From Alkalimonas collagenimarina (GTDB lineage Bacteria; Pseudomonadota; Gammaproteobacteria; Enterobacterales; Alteromonadaceae): DNA of 64,000 bases. Position numbers and translations under genes: made by a program. The stretch covers positions 56,455 through 120,454 of the forward strand of contig NZ_JAUZVZ010000012.1 of assembly GCF_030717845.1 (NCBI RefSeq), written 5' to 3'. The notes beneath the pieces are model-generated. The model was not told the origin of the DNA, searched no databases, and was given only the letters and a program-made list of their open reading frames with translations. Each line of letters begins with the position of its first letter. Positions within the stretch are counted from its first letter, which is position 1. Of the stretch, positions 8,213 through 17,440 are shown piece by piece.

Positions 8213-9991
8213 TTAACTTTCGCTTAAACGCTTCAGCGATTCAGCCAACTGCCGTACCCGCTCACTGGTTTCCATCACCAGCCGGTCAATTTCTTGCGAA
8301 GATTTCGCCGATTGGCCTGCCAGGGTTCTTACCTCGTCAGCGACTACGGCAAAACCGCGGCCGGCTTCACCCGCCCGAGCGGCTTCAATCGCCGCATTCA
8401 AGGCCAATAAGTTGGTTTGTGCGGCGATGGAGTTGATGGTAGTGATAATGCTGGCGACTTGCTGGCTCGACTCCACGACTTTTGCCATTTCTCTGTCCGT
8501 CACCCTTGCCGCCTCGTACTTACTGCTGACATCACTGCCATAGCTGACATACATGCGAATTTCACCTTCTGAATTTTGTATCGGGCACACCGTACCGTGA
8601 AAATATACCGGCTCATTGTGTTTATTTAAAATCTGGAACTCACCCACCACTTGTTCACCTGCTTTTAGTTTAGTGAATTGTGTCTCCGTCACAATTTGCC
8701 GAAGATTGCGTGCTTTTGCCAGTAACTCTGCCTCTGAAGCATGCCCAAGATGCGATACAATGTATTCATTGGCCGATTGCAATGCACCATCCAAGCCCCA
8801 CTCACCGACCCCATTGTTTCGGCCTATCGCCTCAAAACGCCTCGCCGACTCTAACGAGGCCTCTTTGGTGGCGGTAATATTGGCTTGGATAGAAATAAAA
8901 TTCACCAGTTTGGCCTGCTCATCAAATACCGGATTAATAGCCAGTGAAATCCAGTACGGCTCCCCTTTGCTGTTGTAGTTGAGTATTTCGTCATAAAAAG
9001 GCTCTTTCGCATGCAATTGCTGACGAATCTTGTCAATAGTTGCTTTATTGGTGTGAGGGCCTTGCAAAAAAGCACCAGGCTTTTTGCCTTGCACTTCATC
9101 CTCGCTATAACCCGTCATACTGCAAAAGCCTTGATTGACATAAATAATACGGCCTTCAGCGTCACTGATAATAATGGCATTGTCCGTTTCATTTGCCACC
9201 AAAGACAACAAGCGCATGTGCTCGCGCTGTTCCACCTCATGGGTCACATCTTTAACAAAGGCGGTGTACACGATCTTGCCTTCCAGCTCGACTTTCGATA
9301 ACGATAAGTTACCCCAGCGCCGGCTCCCATCGGCACACTCAATGCTGACTTCCCGACTGGTACCAACAATTTTGTCTTTACCCGTACTGCGGTTGGCATT
9401 GACGTAGCCATCATGGGCAGCCTGAATGACTTGAGGCACCAACATCTTGACATTTTTGCCCAGTACCTGATCGGATGAATAGCCCCACAGTTTTTCAGCC
9501 GCCCGATTAAAAAATGTAATGCAATTGTGTTCATTGATCACCACCACCGCATCCAGCGCCTGTGCCAAGGTCTGATCCATCATTTGTCGGGCCTCTCGCT
9601 CGGCACTGACATCACGAACAAAAGCGGTGTAGCCCACTTTGCTACCAGATTTCACCTGCGAGAGTGCCAAATTGACCCAGAGTTGCTTGCCATCTTTTCG
9701 GGTTAGCAATACCTCTCTGCTGGTTCCTACAATGCGATTAGTTCCCGTGGTGCGATGGCGCTCGACATAGCTGTCATGATCGCGTTGGTGATCAACAGGC
9801 ACCAGCATTTTGACATTCTTCCCCAACACCTCATTGGCCTGGTATCCCCAAAGCTGTTCAGCCGCTTTATTAAAGAATGTGACGTGGTTGCTGGCATCAA
9901 TACTGACCACTGCATCAATGCACTGCTCTAAGATTTGGCGGGTGTCGTTATTACCACTTAACCAGCTCAACAGTTGACTTATAGAAACCAT
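8213..9991 (-). CDS. Soluble methyl-accepting chemotaxis protein with four PAS domains
   Basis: 592 residues from the ATG at 9989-9991, which has AAGGGA upstream; the longer frame needs a GTG at 10054. Two N-terminal PAS domains (about 15-125 and 130-250) are near-copies of each other, sharing [10 protein letters not shown] and IVGTSREV, then a PAS resembling the LOV type but without the flavin-binding Cys (KPGAFLQG), then a fourth PAS (about 370-490). The C-terminal about 95 residues form a very short MCP signalling hairpin centred on [25 protein letters not shown]. No transmembrane segment is seen, so it should signal from the cytoplasm, likely sensing redox or energy state through CheA/CheW. 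Ligand or cofactor unknown. Confidence 0.87.
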   Translation of the reverse strand: MVSISQLLSWLSGNNDTRQILEQCIDAVVSIDASNHVTFFNKAAEQLWGYQANEVLGKNVKMLVPVDHQRDHDSYVERHRTTGTNRIVGTSREVLLTRKDGKQLWVNLALSQVKSGSKVGYTAFVRDVSAEREARQMMDQTLAQALDAVVVINEHNCITFFNRAAEKLWGYSSDQVLGKNVKMLVPQVIQAAHDGYVNANRSTGKDKIVGTSREVSIECADGSRRWGNLSLSKVELEGKIVYTAFVKDVTHEVEQREHMRLLSLVANETDNAIIISDAEGRIIYVNQGFCSMTGYSEDEVQGKKPGAFLQGPHTNKATIDKIRQQLHAKEPFYDEILNYNSKGEPYWISLAINPVFDEQAKLVNFISIQANITATKEASLESARRFEAIGRNNGVGEWGLDGALQSANEYIVSHLGHASEAELLAKARNLRQIVTETQFTKLKAGEQVVGEFQILNKHNEPVYFHGTVCPIQNSEGEIRMYVSYGSDVSSKYEAARVTDREMAKVVESSQQVASIITTINSIAAQTNLLALNAAIEAARAGEAGRGFAVVADEVRTLAGQSAKSSQEIDRLVMETSERVRQLAESLKRLSES

Positions 9992-10211
9992 ACAATCCCT
10001 TAATGAAAATAGCCTGTGCTCACTACCTTGTGCAGCATGGCCGGCTGACCGCACAATAAATCAATCAATAGATACAAGTAAAACAATAACTAAGGTATAG
10101 ATGCAATTGGTTGGAATGGCAATACGGTTTGATTGGGCTGATACCCTGTTCTGGCTATCCACCGCTGAGATACGATACAATCAATCATGTTTTTTTCGGA
10201 GTCGCCGCCTT

Positions 10212-11093
10212 ATGTACCCCACCATTGAGTCCTATGTTGGACAGACACCTTTAGTTCGTTTACAGCGCATGGCCAGCCATACCAACAGCGTGGTGCTGTG
10301 TAAACTGGAGGGCAATAATCCAGCTGGCTCGGTCAAAGACAGGCCTGCTCTTAATATGATTGTGCAAGCTGAGTTGCGTGGTGACATCAAACCCAGTGAT
10401 CGAATCATTGAAGCCACCAGTGGCAATACCGGCATTGCGCTGGCCATGGCAGCGGCGATTAAAGGCTATGCCATGACTTTAATTATGCCCGCCAATGCCA
10501 CCGAAGAACGCAAAGCCAGTATGCGTGCTTACGGTGCCGAGTTAATTGAAGTCAGTAAAGAGCAAGGCATGGAGGGCGCCCGCGATCTGGCACTACAGAT
10601 GCAAGCCGAGGGCAAAGGCATCGTGCTGGATCAGTTTAATAATCCGGATAACCCAGCCGCACACTATGCCAGTACCGGACCAGAGCTGTGGCAGCAAACC
10701 GAGGGCAACATCAGCCACTTTATCTCCAGCATGGGCACGACTGGCACCATTATGGGCGTATCGCGCTACCTGAAAGAGCAAAACCCAGCGATTCAAATCA
10801 TTGGTTTGCAACCAGCCGAAGGTGCCAGCATTCCGGGCATTCGCCGCTGGCCAGAAGCTTACCTACCCGGCTTTTTTCAAAAAGACCGGGTTGATCAGAT
10901 CATCGACATCAGTCAGGACGATGCCCTTCATGCCATGCGCCAACTGGCACAGCACGAAGGCATCTTTGCCGGTGTCAGCTCTGGTGGCGCAGTCCACGCG
11001 GCCATAAAGCTGGCTGAGCAACTGGACAATGCCGTGATTGTGGCCATTATTTGTGATCGAGGCGATCGTTACCTGTCGTCAGGTATTTACTAA
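10212..11093 (+). CDS. cysM: Cysteine synthase B (O-acetylserine sulfhydrylase)
   Basis: 293 residues from the ATG at 10212, which has GGAG upstream; the longer open frame back to 10101 has no homology. The PLP lysine is K42 in NPAGSVKDRPA, followed by the substrate loop EATSGNTGIALA and the phosphate-binding MGTTGTIMGVSRYL, all standard for CysM. The enzyme makes cysteine from O-acetylserine and sulfide, and CysM forms also accept thiosulfate. Length and motifs favour CysM over CysK. Divergent from the PAS chemoreceptor with about 220 bases between. Confidence 0.93.
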   Translation: MYPTIESYVGQTPLVRLQRMASHTNSVVLCKLEGNNPAGSVKDRPALNMIVQAELRGDIKPSDRIIEATSGNTGIALAMAAAIKGYAMTLIMPANATEERKASMRAYGAELIEVSKEQGMEGARDLALQMQAEGKGIVLDQFNNPDNPAAHYASTGPELWQQTEGNISHFISSMGTTGTIMGVSRYLKEQNPAIQIIGLQPAEGASIPGIRRWPEAYLPGFFQKDRVDQIIDISQDDALHAMRQLAQHEGIFAGVSSGGAVHAAIKLAEQLDNAVIVAIICDRGDRYLSSGIY

Positions 11094-11095
11094 CG

Positions 11096-11194
11096 TTAAT
11101 ACTTAAACCGACTGATCTGGGCATCGATATCCTGTGCAATGGTCGCAATCAATTGGCTTTGTTCAGCTGCATCGGTAGCAGCCTGACTGCGCAT
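11096..11194 (-). pseudogene. Remnant of the 3' end of a chemoreceptor (MCP) gene
   Basis: On the minus strand a short frame encodes MRSQAATDAAEQSQLIA, then a stretch ending DAQISRFKY, then TAA (11096-11098). The pattern of Ala/Glu/Gln-rich helix followed by a terminal I-S-R-F-K is typical of MCP C-termini. The frame is closed by a stop about 75 bases further upstream and no signalling hairpin precedes it, so only a tail is left. It is not the missing end of the chemoreceptor at 8213-9991, which is complete. Alternative: a random short frame. Confidence 0.45.
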
Positions 11195-11338
11195 GGTGTG
11201 AAAGGAGAAACTGATCATGCAATGCGGCCTTACAAAGTTAGATGAATCTGAAGTAATTATGCTCTAAATTTGGGTTCCTGCCAGATTTACGCTATGATCT
11301 TTTTATAAATTCATGTTTTCATTCAATTAGGTATCACC

Positions 11339-12631
11339 ATGCACTTAAAAAGTCGCTTGGCACTTTTTGTCGCCCTCAGTTTAACCTCTGTTACCCTGCA
11401 AGCTTCTGAAGTTGATGAGTTGCGCCAACAATTGCAACAGCTAAAAGCGCAGTTAGCGGCATTGGAACAAAAAATTAATGCACAAGAGGCTGAGCTGGTA
11501 GAAGTGAAACAAGAGACCAGTGAGGTAAAAACCACAGTCGCCTCCATTGAACCTTCAGAACAAGATGCTGATGGTATCAAGCTTGGCGGCGCCATTCGCA
11601 CCAATTACAGCCATACCTCATACAGCGATGGCAATAAAAATCGAGGTGGTGATTTTGCCTTTGATATTTTCCGGCTTAACCTAAACGGTAGTATTGGTGA
11701 TGTACTGCTCAATGCTGAGATTCGATTTTTCGATTACATGACCGCCGTAAAATATGCGTATGTTGGCTATCAACTGAACGAAGACTGGCAAGTGCAAGCT
11801 GGTATTACTCAGGTGCCTTTTGGCAATTGGCCATACAACTCACATAATTATTTTTTCAGCACCAATTACTACATTGGCTTAGAGGATGATCACGACTTAG
11901 GCATTTTGTTTAAGCGCAGCATCAAAGACAACTGGCAGCTGGATTTGGCCTTCTTTAAAAATGATGAACTCGGTGGTGTTGATGGCTTTGTCAGTAGCCG
12001 GGCGGATCGGTACTCCTATGATGTCGTTGGTTTCCGCGCACCAGGTGATGGTATCTATGATGATCCTAACCAACCATTAGGTGAGTACAACACACTATCT
12101 GGCCGCTTTGCCTACCACTTTGAGCACCGTGAAGGCTTTACCACCGAAGTAGGTGTTTCTGCTCTGCATGGGGGCCTGCACGATGGCTTAGATCGGGCCG
12201 GCGACTACAATGCATGGGCGGTGCATCTCAATAGTCATTTCGACCGCTGGAACCTGCAATTGCAGCATGGCGAATATCGCTACAATGTGGATGATATCGA
12301 TCGCATGGCAGTTGGTGCCTACGCTTTTTATGACAGCATTGCCGCCAAGGCCAAAACCAGTACCGTGAATCTGGCTTACAGCCTACCCGTTGAATTTGGG
12401 CCAGTGACCTGGATGCAGTTTTACAACAACTATGGTCTGGTCTACGACAAATCGGACAATACCGCCGACACCTGGATGAATGTCACCGGTGTGTCGGTAG
12501 CTGCTGGAGGCTTCTTTACTTACTTTGACTTGGTGCATGCCCGCAATCAGCCCTTTGTTGGTGGCTCAGCTTCCGGCGACAGCAATGAGACCGAGCGCCG
12601 CTTTAACATCAATATTGGTTACTACTTCTAA
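11339..12631 (+). CDS. Outer-membrane porin with N-terminal coiled coil
   Basis: 430 residues: signal peptide (1 to about 22, ending LQA), then a coiled coil (about 24-75, ELRQQLQQLKAQLAALEQK), then a beta-barrel region with alternating aromatic strands and a C-terminal Tyr-Tyr-Phe (NINIGYYF), the usual end of outer-membrane barrels. The layout recalls phosphate-selective-porin-type or other periplasmic-coil trimeric porins. It sits 89 bases upstream of a BCCT transporter on the same strand, so it may admit the quaternary-ammonium substrate of that carrier; this is inferred from context. Confidence 0.75.
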   Translation: MHLKSRLALFVALSLTSVTLQASEVDELRQQLQQLKAQLAALEQKINAQEAELVEVKQETSEVKTTVASIEPSEQDADGIKLGGAIRTNYSHTSYSDGNKNRGGDFAFDIFRLNLNGSIGDVLLNAEIRFFDYMTAVKYAYVGYQLNEDWQVQAGITQVPFGNWPYNSHNYFFSTNYYIGLEDDHDLGILFKRSIKDNWQLDLAFFKNDELGGVDGFVSSRADRYSYDVVGFRAPGDGIYDDPNQPLGEYNTLSGRFAYHFEHREGFTTEVGVSALHGGLHDGLDRAGDYNAWAVHLNSHFDRWNLQLQHGEYRYNVDDIDRMAVGAYAFYDSIAAKAKTSTVNLAYSLPVEFGPVTWMQFYNNYGLVYDKSDNTADTWMNVTGVSVAAGGFFTYFDLVHARNQPFVGGSASGDSNETERRFNINIGYYF

Positions 12632-12640
12632 CCATCTTCA

Positions 12641-12661
12641 GGCGGTGCTGATGGCACCGCC
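12641..12661 (+). terminator. Intercistronic hairpin between porin and BCCT genes
   Basis: Perfect 8-bp stem GGCGGTGC (12641-12648)/GCACCGCC (12654-12661) followed by a short T-run, then a second small hairpin (CACACT 12669-12674/AGTGTG 12680-12685). Probably a partial terminator or mRNA-stabilising element that lets the porin be expressed more than the transporter. Confidence 0.55.
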
Positions 12662-12720
12662 CTTTCATCACACTTCGTTAGTGTGTCGCACTACAATACT
12701 ATGGATAAGAGGAACTGAAA

Positions 12721-14358
12721 ATGTCCGATAAAAAAGATCCGATGATCCCCGATGGCGAGGTGAACCCCATCGATACTGACTATCAAGTTGGTCAGGATAA
12801 TATCGTCGTGAAAGTAGGGCCTTTTGGCCTGGATATCCATAACCGTGTATTTTTAATTTCTGGTCTTGCTGTCATCGCCTTTGTGGTATTAACCATGGCC
12901 TTTCAAAGTCAGGTTGAGCCTATTTTCGCCAGCATGCGCGGCTGGTTAACCTCCAATCTGGCGTGGTTCTTTATCTCTGCTGCCAATGTTTTTGTTATTC
13001 TTTGTCTGGTGCTGATTGTGTCGCCCCTCGGTAAAGTGCGGCTAGGCGGTACTGAAGCCACCCCCGACTTCAGTTACCTGGGTTGGTTTTCTATGTTGTT
13101 TGCCGCTGGCATGGGTATCGGCTTAATGTTTTATGGCGTCTCTGAACCGCTCTCGCATTTTAGTAGCGCCTATGCCGGTACCAGTTTTGAAGAAGGAGTG
13201 CGAACCGATTGGGCGCCGCTTGGCGCAGCCGCTGGTGATGCAGCCGCAGCGGAGCGCCTTGGTATGGCCGCTACCATTTACCACTGGGCACTTCACCCTT
13301 GGGCAATTTACGCCATTCTGGCTTTAGGCTTGGCCTTATTCTCATTCAACAAAGGTTTGCCGCTAACCATCCGCTCGGTGTTTTATCCATTGCTGGGTGA
13401 GCGCGTTTGGGGCTGGCCTGGTCATGTCATCGATATTTTAGCCGTCTTTGCCACCTTGTTTGGTTTAGCCACCTCGCTCGGTTTAGGAGCTTCACAAGCC
13501 AGCGCTGGCCTCAATTACCTGTTTGATATGCCAGAAGGTACCGCCATGCAGGTGCTACTGGTTATTGGTATCACCTTAATTGCATTGGTCTCGGTGTTGG
13601 CAGGTTTAGAGGCAGGGGTGAAACGATTGTCCGAAATCAACATGACCCTGGCAGCCCTCCTGATGCTGTTTGTCATTATTGTTGGCCCAACCGTGGCTAT
13701 TCTCACCGGTTTTTTTAGTAATCTAGCAGCTTACCTACAGCATTTACCTGCGCTGGCGAACCCCGTTGGGCGAGAGGATGCCAACTTCTCCCAAGGCTGG
13801 ACTGCCTTCTACTGGGCTTGGTGGATTTCCTGGTCACCTTTTGTAGGCATGTTTATTGCGCGCGTTTCACGCGGCCGCAGCGTGCGAGAATTCTTAACCT
13901 CCGTGTTGTTGATCCCATCGCTGGCTTGCGTGTTGTGGATGACCGTATTTGGCAGCACTGCCATACGTCAGGTGGTTGATAAAGGCTATGATACGGCCGC
14001 CAATGCAGATCTACCATTGCAATTGTTCAGCATGCTGGATTTTATGCCTTGGGCGCAAATCACCTCCTTTATTGCGATTATTCTGGTGGTGGTATTCTTT
14101 ATTACTTCATCTGATTCAGGCTCATTGGTGATTGATACCATTGCGGCTGGCGGTAAAGTGGATGCACCCACGCCACAACGGGTATTCTGGTGTACCTTTG
14201 AAGGTCTGGTCGCCATTGCGCTTATACTGGGCGGTGGCTTGGTTGCATTGCAAGCCATGGCCGTATCGACGGGCTTGCCGTTTACCATCGTGCTTTTGGT
14301 TGCCTGTATCTCGGTGGTCAAGGGGCTAATGAGTGAGCCCAGACCAGGCAAAGCCTGA
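12721..14358 (+). CDS. BCCT family betaine/choline/carnitine transporter
   Basis: 545 residues with about 12 hydrophobic segments. Family marks are MGIGLMFYGVSEPL, the long AAERLGMAATIYHWALHPWA stretch with conserved Trp residues of the substrate box, and FYWAWWISWSPFVGMFIARV, the BCCT signature. BCCT carriers import quaternary ammonium compounds with Na+ or H+, or by exchange. Substrate is not decided: the first-helix motif reads GMGIG, without the glycine-rich GMG-x-G choice being diagnostic here. Downstream lies a REP array and then a CBS/DUF294 regulator. Confidence 0.93.
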   Translation: MSDKKDPMIPDGEVNPIDTDYQVGQDNIVVKVGPFGLDIHNRVFLISGLAVIAFVVLTMAFQSQVEPIFASMRGWLTSNLAWFFISAANVFVILCLVLIVSPLGKVRLGGTEATPDFSYLGWFSMLFAAGMGIGLMFYGVSEPLSHFSSAYAGTSFEEGVRTDWAPLGAAAGDAAAAERLGMAATIYHWALHPWAIYAILALGLALFSFNKGLPLTIRSVFYPLLGERVWGWPGHVIDILAVFATLFGLATSLGLGASQASAGLNYLFDMPEGTAMQVLLVIGITLIALVSVLAGLEAGVKRLSEINMTLAALLMLFVIIVGPTVAILTGFFSNLAAYLQHLPALANPVGREDANFSQGWTAFYWAWWISWSPFVGMFIARVSRGRSVREFLTSVLLIPSLACVLWMTVFGSTAIRQVVDKGYDTAANADLPLQLFSMLDFMPWAQITSFIAIILVVVFFITSSDSGSLVIDTIAAGGKVDAPTPQRVFWCTFEGLVAIALILGGGLVALQAMAVSTGLPFTIVLLVACISVVKGLMSEPRPGKA

Positions 14359-14362
14359 TGAT

Positions 14363-14681
14363 GTAGGGGCGCATGATTGCGCCCAAGGCAATGATAAACG
14401 GATATCGTAGGGGCGCATGATTGCGCCCAAGCAATGATAAACGGATATCGTAGGGGCGCATGATTGCGCCCAAGGCAATGATAAACGGATATCGTAGGGG
14501 CTGCCCAAGGCAATGATAAACGGATATCGTAGGGGCTCATGATTGCGCCCAAGGCAATGATAAACGGATATCGTAGGGGCGCATGATTGCGCCCAAGCAA
14601 TGATAACCGGGTATCGTAGGGGCGCATGATTGCGCCCAAGGCAATGATAAACGGATATCGTAGGGGCGCATGATTGCGCCC
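14363..14681. repeat. Array of eight REP-like hairpin units
   Basis: Units begin at 14363, 14407, 14450, 14494, 14529, 14573, 14616 and 14660, a period of 43-44 bases except one step of 35. Each unit is a 22-base element with palindromic core GGGGCGCATGATTGCGCCC, followed by a conserved 21-22-base linker (AAGGCAATGATAAACGGATA-TC). Unit 4 has lost the hairpin loop; unit 5 has one change in the stem; two linkers lack one G. The linkers are as conserved as the hairpins, so it is a tandem amplification and not CRISPR. The array fills the whole gap between the BCCT and DUF294 genes. Long open frames read through it are artefacts. Confidence 0.9.
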
Positions 14682-14714
14682 TGACATGATCAATAGCGTC
14701 AGGCATTTCCAACT

Positions 14715-16598
14715 ATGCAAATTGAGCAGATTGAAATTCTGGAGTTTTTAAAAAGGCACTCACCTTTTCAAGAGCTGCCCGAAGAAACTCAGGTCCAAGT
14801 CGCAAGTCAAATTGAAATCAGCTATTTCAAAGCGGGTACCCCCATTTTAAGCTTCGGTCAATCGCTGGATGCTCTCTACTTGATCCGCAGTGGCGCGGTA
14901 GAAACTTATCGGCGCAATGGTGATTTATACAACCGCTTAAGTGAAGGCGGTATTTTTGCCGAACAAGGGTTGCTGCGCAGTAAAACCGTTCGTTTTCCGG
15001 CTTCAGCCTTAGAAGATACCCTGTTGTATCTAATCCCCGCAACCTTGTTTGATGAGCTGTTTGAAAACCATGACCTGTTCGCTGACTATGTCATGGTGAG
15101 TGACGAAGAAAGACGCAAAGCCGTTCCGCAGCGACAAACCGATGCCAACGAACTGATGACGTCGAAAGTCAATACGCTGATTGGCCGTGAACCTGTTACC
15201 CTAACCACCGATGCCTCAGTGCGCGATGCAGCTATTACCATGCAGCACGAGTCAGTATCTTCGCTCTTGGTGCTACAACCGGAAACACAAGCTGAAGCGA
15301 ACCGAGACGGCAAAATAAATTTGATTGCTGGCATTATTACCGATCGCGATATTCGTAATCGCCTGGTCGCACCCGGTTTACCCTTTGATACCGCCATCGG
15401 CGATATCATGACTCGTGAATTGGTCACCATTCAGCATCATCAGTTTGTGTTTGAGGCCATGCTGATCATGCTGCGCCATAACGTGCATCATCTGCCCGTT
15501 ATGAAGCAAGGCCGCCCTATTGGGGTGATTGCGATTTCCGATATTGTGCGCTACGAATCAAAAAATAGTCTCTTTGTAGTCAGCAGTATTTTCCGCCAAC
15601 AGAGTGTCACCGAGTTGCAGGCCCTCAGCCAGGATGTAAAAGCCTGTTTTGTTCGGATGGTGAATGAAGACGCCAACTCCCATATGATTGGTAGTGCCAT
15701 GGCCGTCATTGGTCGTAGTTTTAAACAACGTCTGCTGGAACTGGCAGAAGAACAGCTTGGCCCTCCGCCAGTGCCCTACTGTTTTTTGGCACTTGGCTCA
15801 ATGGCGCGCGAAGAACAATTGATTGTCACCGATCAGGACAATGCACTGATTTTACACAATGACTTTGATGCAAGGCAGCACGATGTCTATTTCAAACAAC
15901 TAGCCGATTTTGTCTGCGATGGTTTGGCCGCCTGTGGCTATACCTACTGTACCGGTGGCATTATGGCCACCAATCCCAAGTGGCGGCAACCGCTGCAAGT
16001 ATGGCAGAAGTACTTTCGGGACTGGATCGACAACCCCAGCCCTGAACGCCTTTTGCACAGCTCTATTTTCTTTGATATCGCAGGCGTCTGGGGCAAGGTG
16101 GAATGGGCAGAGCAGCTCAACAAAGACATGGTACGGCATGCCAGTCGCAGCAAACGCTTTTTAGCCTCGATGGCTCGCAATGCTTTATTGCGAACGCCAC
16201 CGCTTGGCTTTTTCAAAGATTTTGTGATGGAGAATGATGGCCGTCAAAATAACTCCCTGAATATTAAACGCCGCGGCACGGCCCCTCTGGCCGACTTGAT
16301 CCGGGTGCATGCGCTCGCATCAGGCTGCGAGCAACAAAATTCATTTCAGCGCTTAAAACACATCATCAACGCCAAACTGATCCCGCCTGGTCGGGCAGAA
16401 GACATTCGGGATGCACTGGAAGTCATCGCCATGGCACGTATTCGTCATCAAGCCATCGCGCTGCAAGCAGGTGAAGAGCCTGATAATAATGTAGCGCCTG
16501 AGCATTTATCTGATTTCGAGCGCCGCAATCTGAAAGAAGCTTTTCAGGTGCTCAGCAATGCGCAAAAGTATCTAAAATTCAGATATCAGGGCGGCTAG
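14715..16598 (+). CDS. Cyclic-nucleotide-binding/CBS/DUF294 nucleotidyltransferase-like regulator
   Basis: 627 residues in four parts: a CNMP-type domain (about 5-135, with SFGQSLDALYLIRSGAVE), a CBS pair (about 150-275; GIITDRDIRNRLV and IGVIAISDIVRYE), a DUF294 nucleotidyltransferase domain (about 310-460; LGSMAREEQLIVTDQDNA has the GS...R and D-x-D pattern), and a DUF294_C helical domain. In relatives the gene sits beside a solute:sodium symporter and a DnaQ-like exonuclease and is thought to control carbon-source uptake. Here the neighbour upstream is a BCCT carrier beyond the REP array. The exonuclease follows after five bases. Biochemical activity is unproven. Confidence 0.88.
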   Translation: MQIEQIEILEFLKRHSPFQELPEETQVQVASQIEISYFKAGTPILSFGQSLDALYLIRSGAVETYRRNGDLYNRLSEGGIFAEQGLLRSKTVRFPASALEDTLLYLIPATLFDELFENHDLFADYVMVSDEERRKAVPQRQTDANELMTSKVNTLIGREPVTLTTDASVRDAAITMQHESVSSLLVLQPETQAEANRDGKINLIAGIITDRDIRNRLVAPGLPFDTAIGDIMTRELVTIQHHQFVFEAMLIMLRHNVHHLPVMKQGRPIGVIAISDIVRYESKNSLFVVSSIFRQQSVTELQALSQDVKACFVRMVNEDANSHMIGSAMAVIGRSFKQRLLELAEEQLGPPPVPYCFLALGSMAREEQLIVTDQDNALILHNDFDARQHDVYFKQLADFVCDGLAACGYTYCTGGIMATNPKWRQPLQVWQKYFRDWIDNPSPERLLHSSIFFDIAGVWGKVEWAEQLNKDMVRHASRSKRFLASMARNALLRTPPLGFFKDFVMENDGRQNNSLNIKRRGTAPLADLIRVHALASGCEQQNSFQRLKHIINAKLIPPGRAEDIRDALEVIAMARIRHQAIALQAGEEPDNNVAPEHLSDFERRNLKEAFQVLSNAQKYLKFRYQGG

Positions 16599-16603
16599 CA
16601 ACG

Positions 16604-17353
16604 ATGCTGTATCTCGGGCCAAAGCGACACAAAGCAAACACGCTGACTGGTGATCAGCCCGGTATCGACTGGGCACAGCACTTTGCCGAGCGAGCCAACC
16701 AAGCGCGTGATGCCAGACTAGTCCAGTATTATCAAGCGGGCATGGTCACAGTGGATACCCCTATCAAAGATGTGCCCTTACTGGCGATAGACTTTGAGAC
16801 GACCGGCTTTGAGCCCGAAAAGGATGGTATTCTCAGCATAGGTGTGGTGCCAATGACCTTGCAGCGCATTTCCAGCAACAAGGCTCGGCACTGGCTGCTC
16901 AAACCCAAGTTTCATTTAACCGAATCCTCCGTGGTGATCCATGGCATTACCCACAACGATATTGCTGCCGCCCCTGACATCACCAGTATGCTGGATGAGT
17001 TGCTCAGCTACATGGCCGGTAGCGTGGCTGTGGTTCACTTTCGCGGCATCGAGCGGCCTTTTTTACAAGCCACCTTGCTAGACAGGCTGGGCGAAGGCAT
17101 TGATTTTCCAGTGATTGATACCATGGAGCTGGAGGCTCGCCTGCATCGAAGCAAGCCACCTGGCTTATTGGATAAATTACTGGGCAGGCAGCCGGTGTCG
17201 ATTCGACTCGCCGATAGTCGGCGCCGTTATGGCTTGCCCGATTATCGCCCTCATCATGCGGTCACGGATGCACTGGCTTCAGCCGAACTACTACAAGCCC
17301 AGATCGCGGATCGTTTTAGCCCGGACACCCCCATCGCAGAGCTATGGAAATAA
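16604..17353 (+). CDS. DnaQ-like 3'-5' exonuclease (DEDDh)
   Basis: 249 residues. Exo I motif is LLAIDFETTGFEPEKDG, Exo II is centred on HGITHNDI/HFRGIERPFLQ, and Exo III is HHAVTDALASAELL, giving the DEDDh His-Asp pair. The domain is that of the polymerase III epsilon proofreading family, but the protein is a free-standing exonuclease and not DnaQ itself. It begins five bases after the DUF294 gene and is certainly in the same transcript; the pairing is conserved in many gammaproteobacteria, its purpose unknown. Confidence 0.88.
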   Translation: MLYLGPKRHKANTLTGDQPGIDWAQHFAERANQARDARLVQYYQAGMVTVDTPIKDVPLLAIDFETTGFEPEKDGILSIGVVPMTLQRISSNKARHWLLKPKFHLTESSVVIHGITHNDIAAAPDITSMLDELLSYMAGSVAVVHFRGIERPFLQATLLDRLGEGIDFPVIDTMELEARLHRSKPPGLLDKLLGRQPVSIRLADSRRRYGLPDYRPHHAVTDALASAELLQAQIADRFSPDTPIAELWK

Positions 17354-17440
17354 CCCTCACAGTATGTGTTGCTCTCGCCTAGTCGCGGTATTATCTGATA
17401 TAGTGCGGATTGAAACCACTAAGCAATGGAGCCTGACTGC

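Noticed and set aside
14363..14681. CRISPR array
   Set aside because: The spacers are as conserved as the repeats, repeats are palindromic REP cores, and no cas gene is nearby.
13986..14720. Open frames of 244 and 128 codons on the minus strand across the REP array
   Set aside because: They are low-complexity products of the repeated unit (recurring RNHAPLRYPFIIALG) and overlap the BCCT gene.
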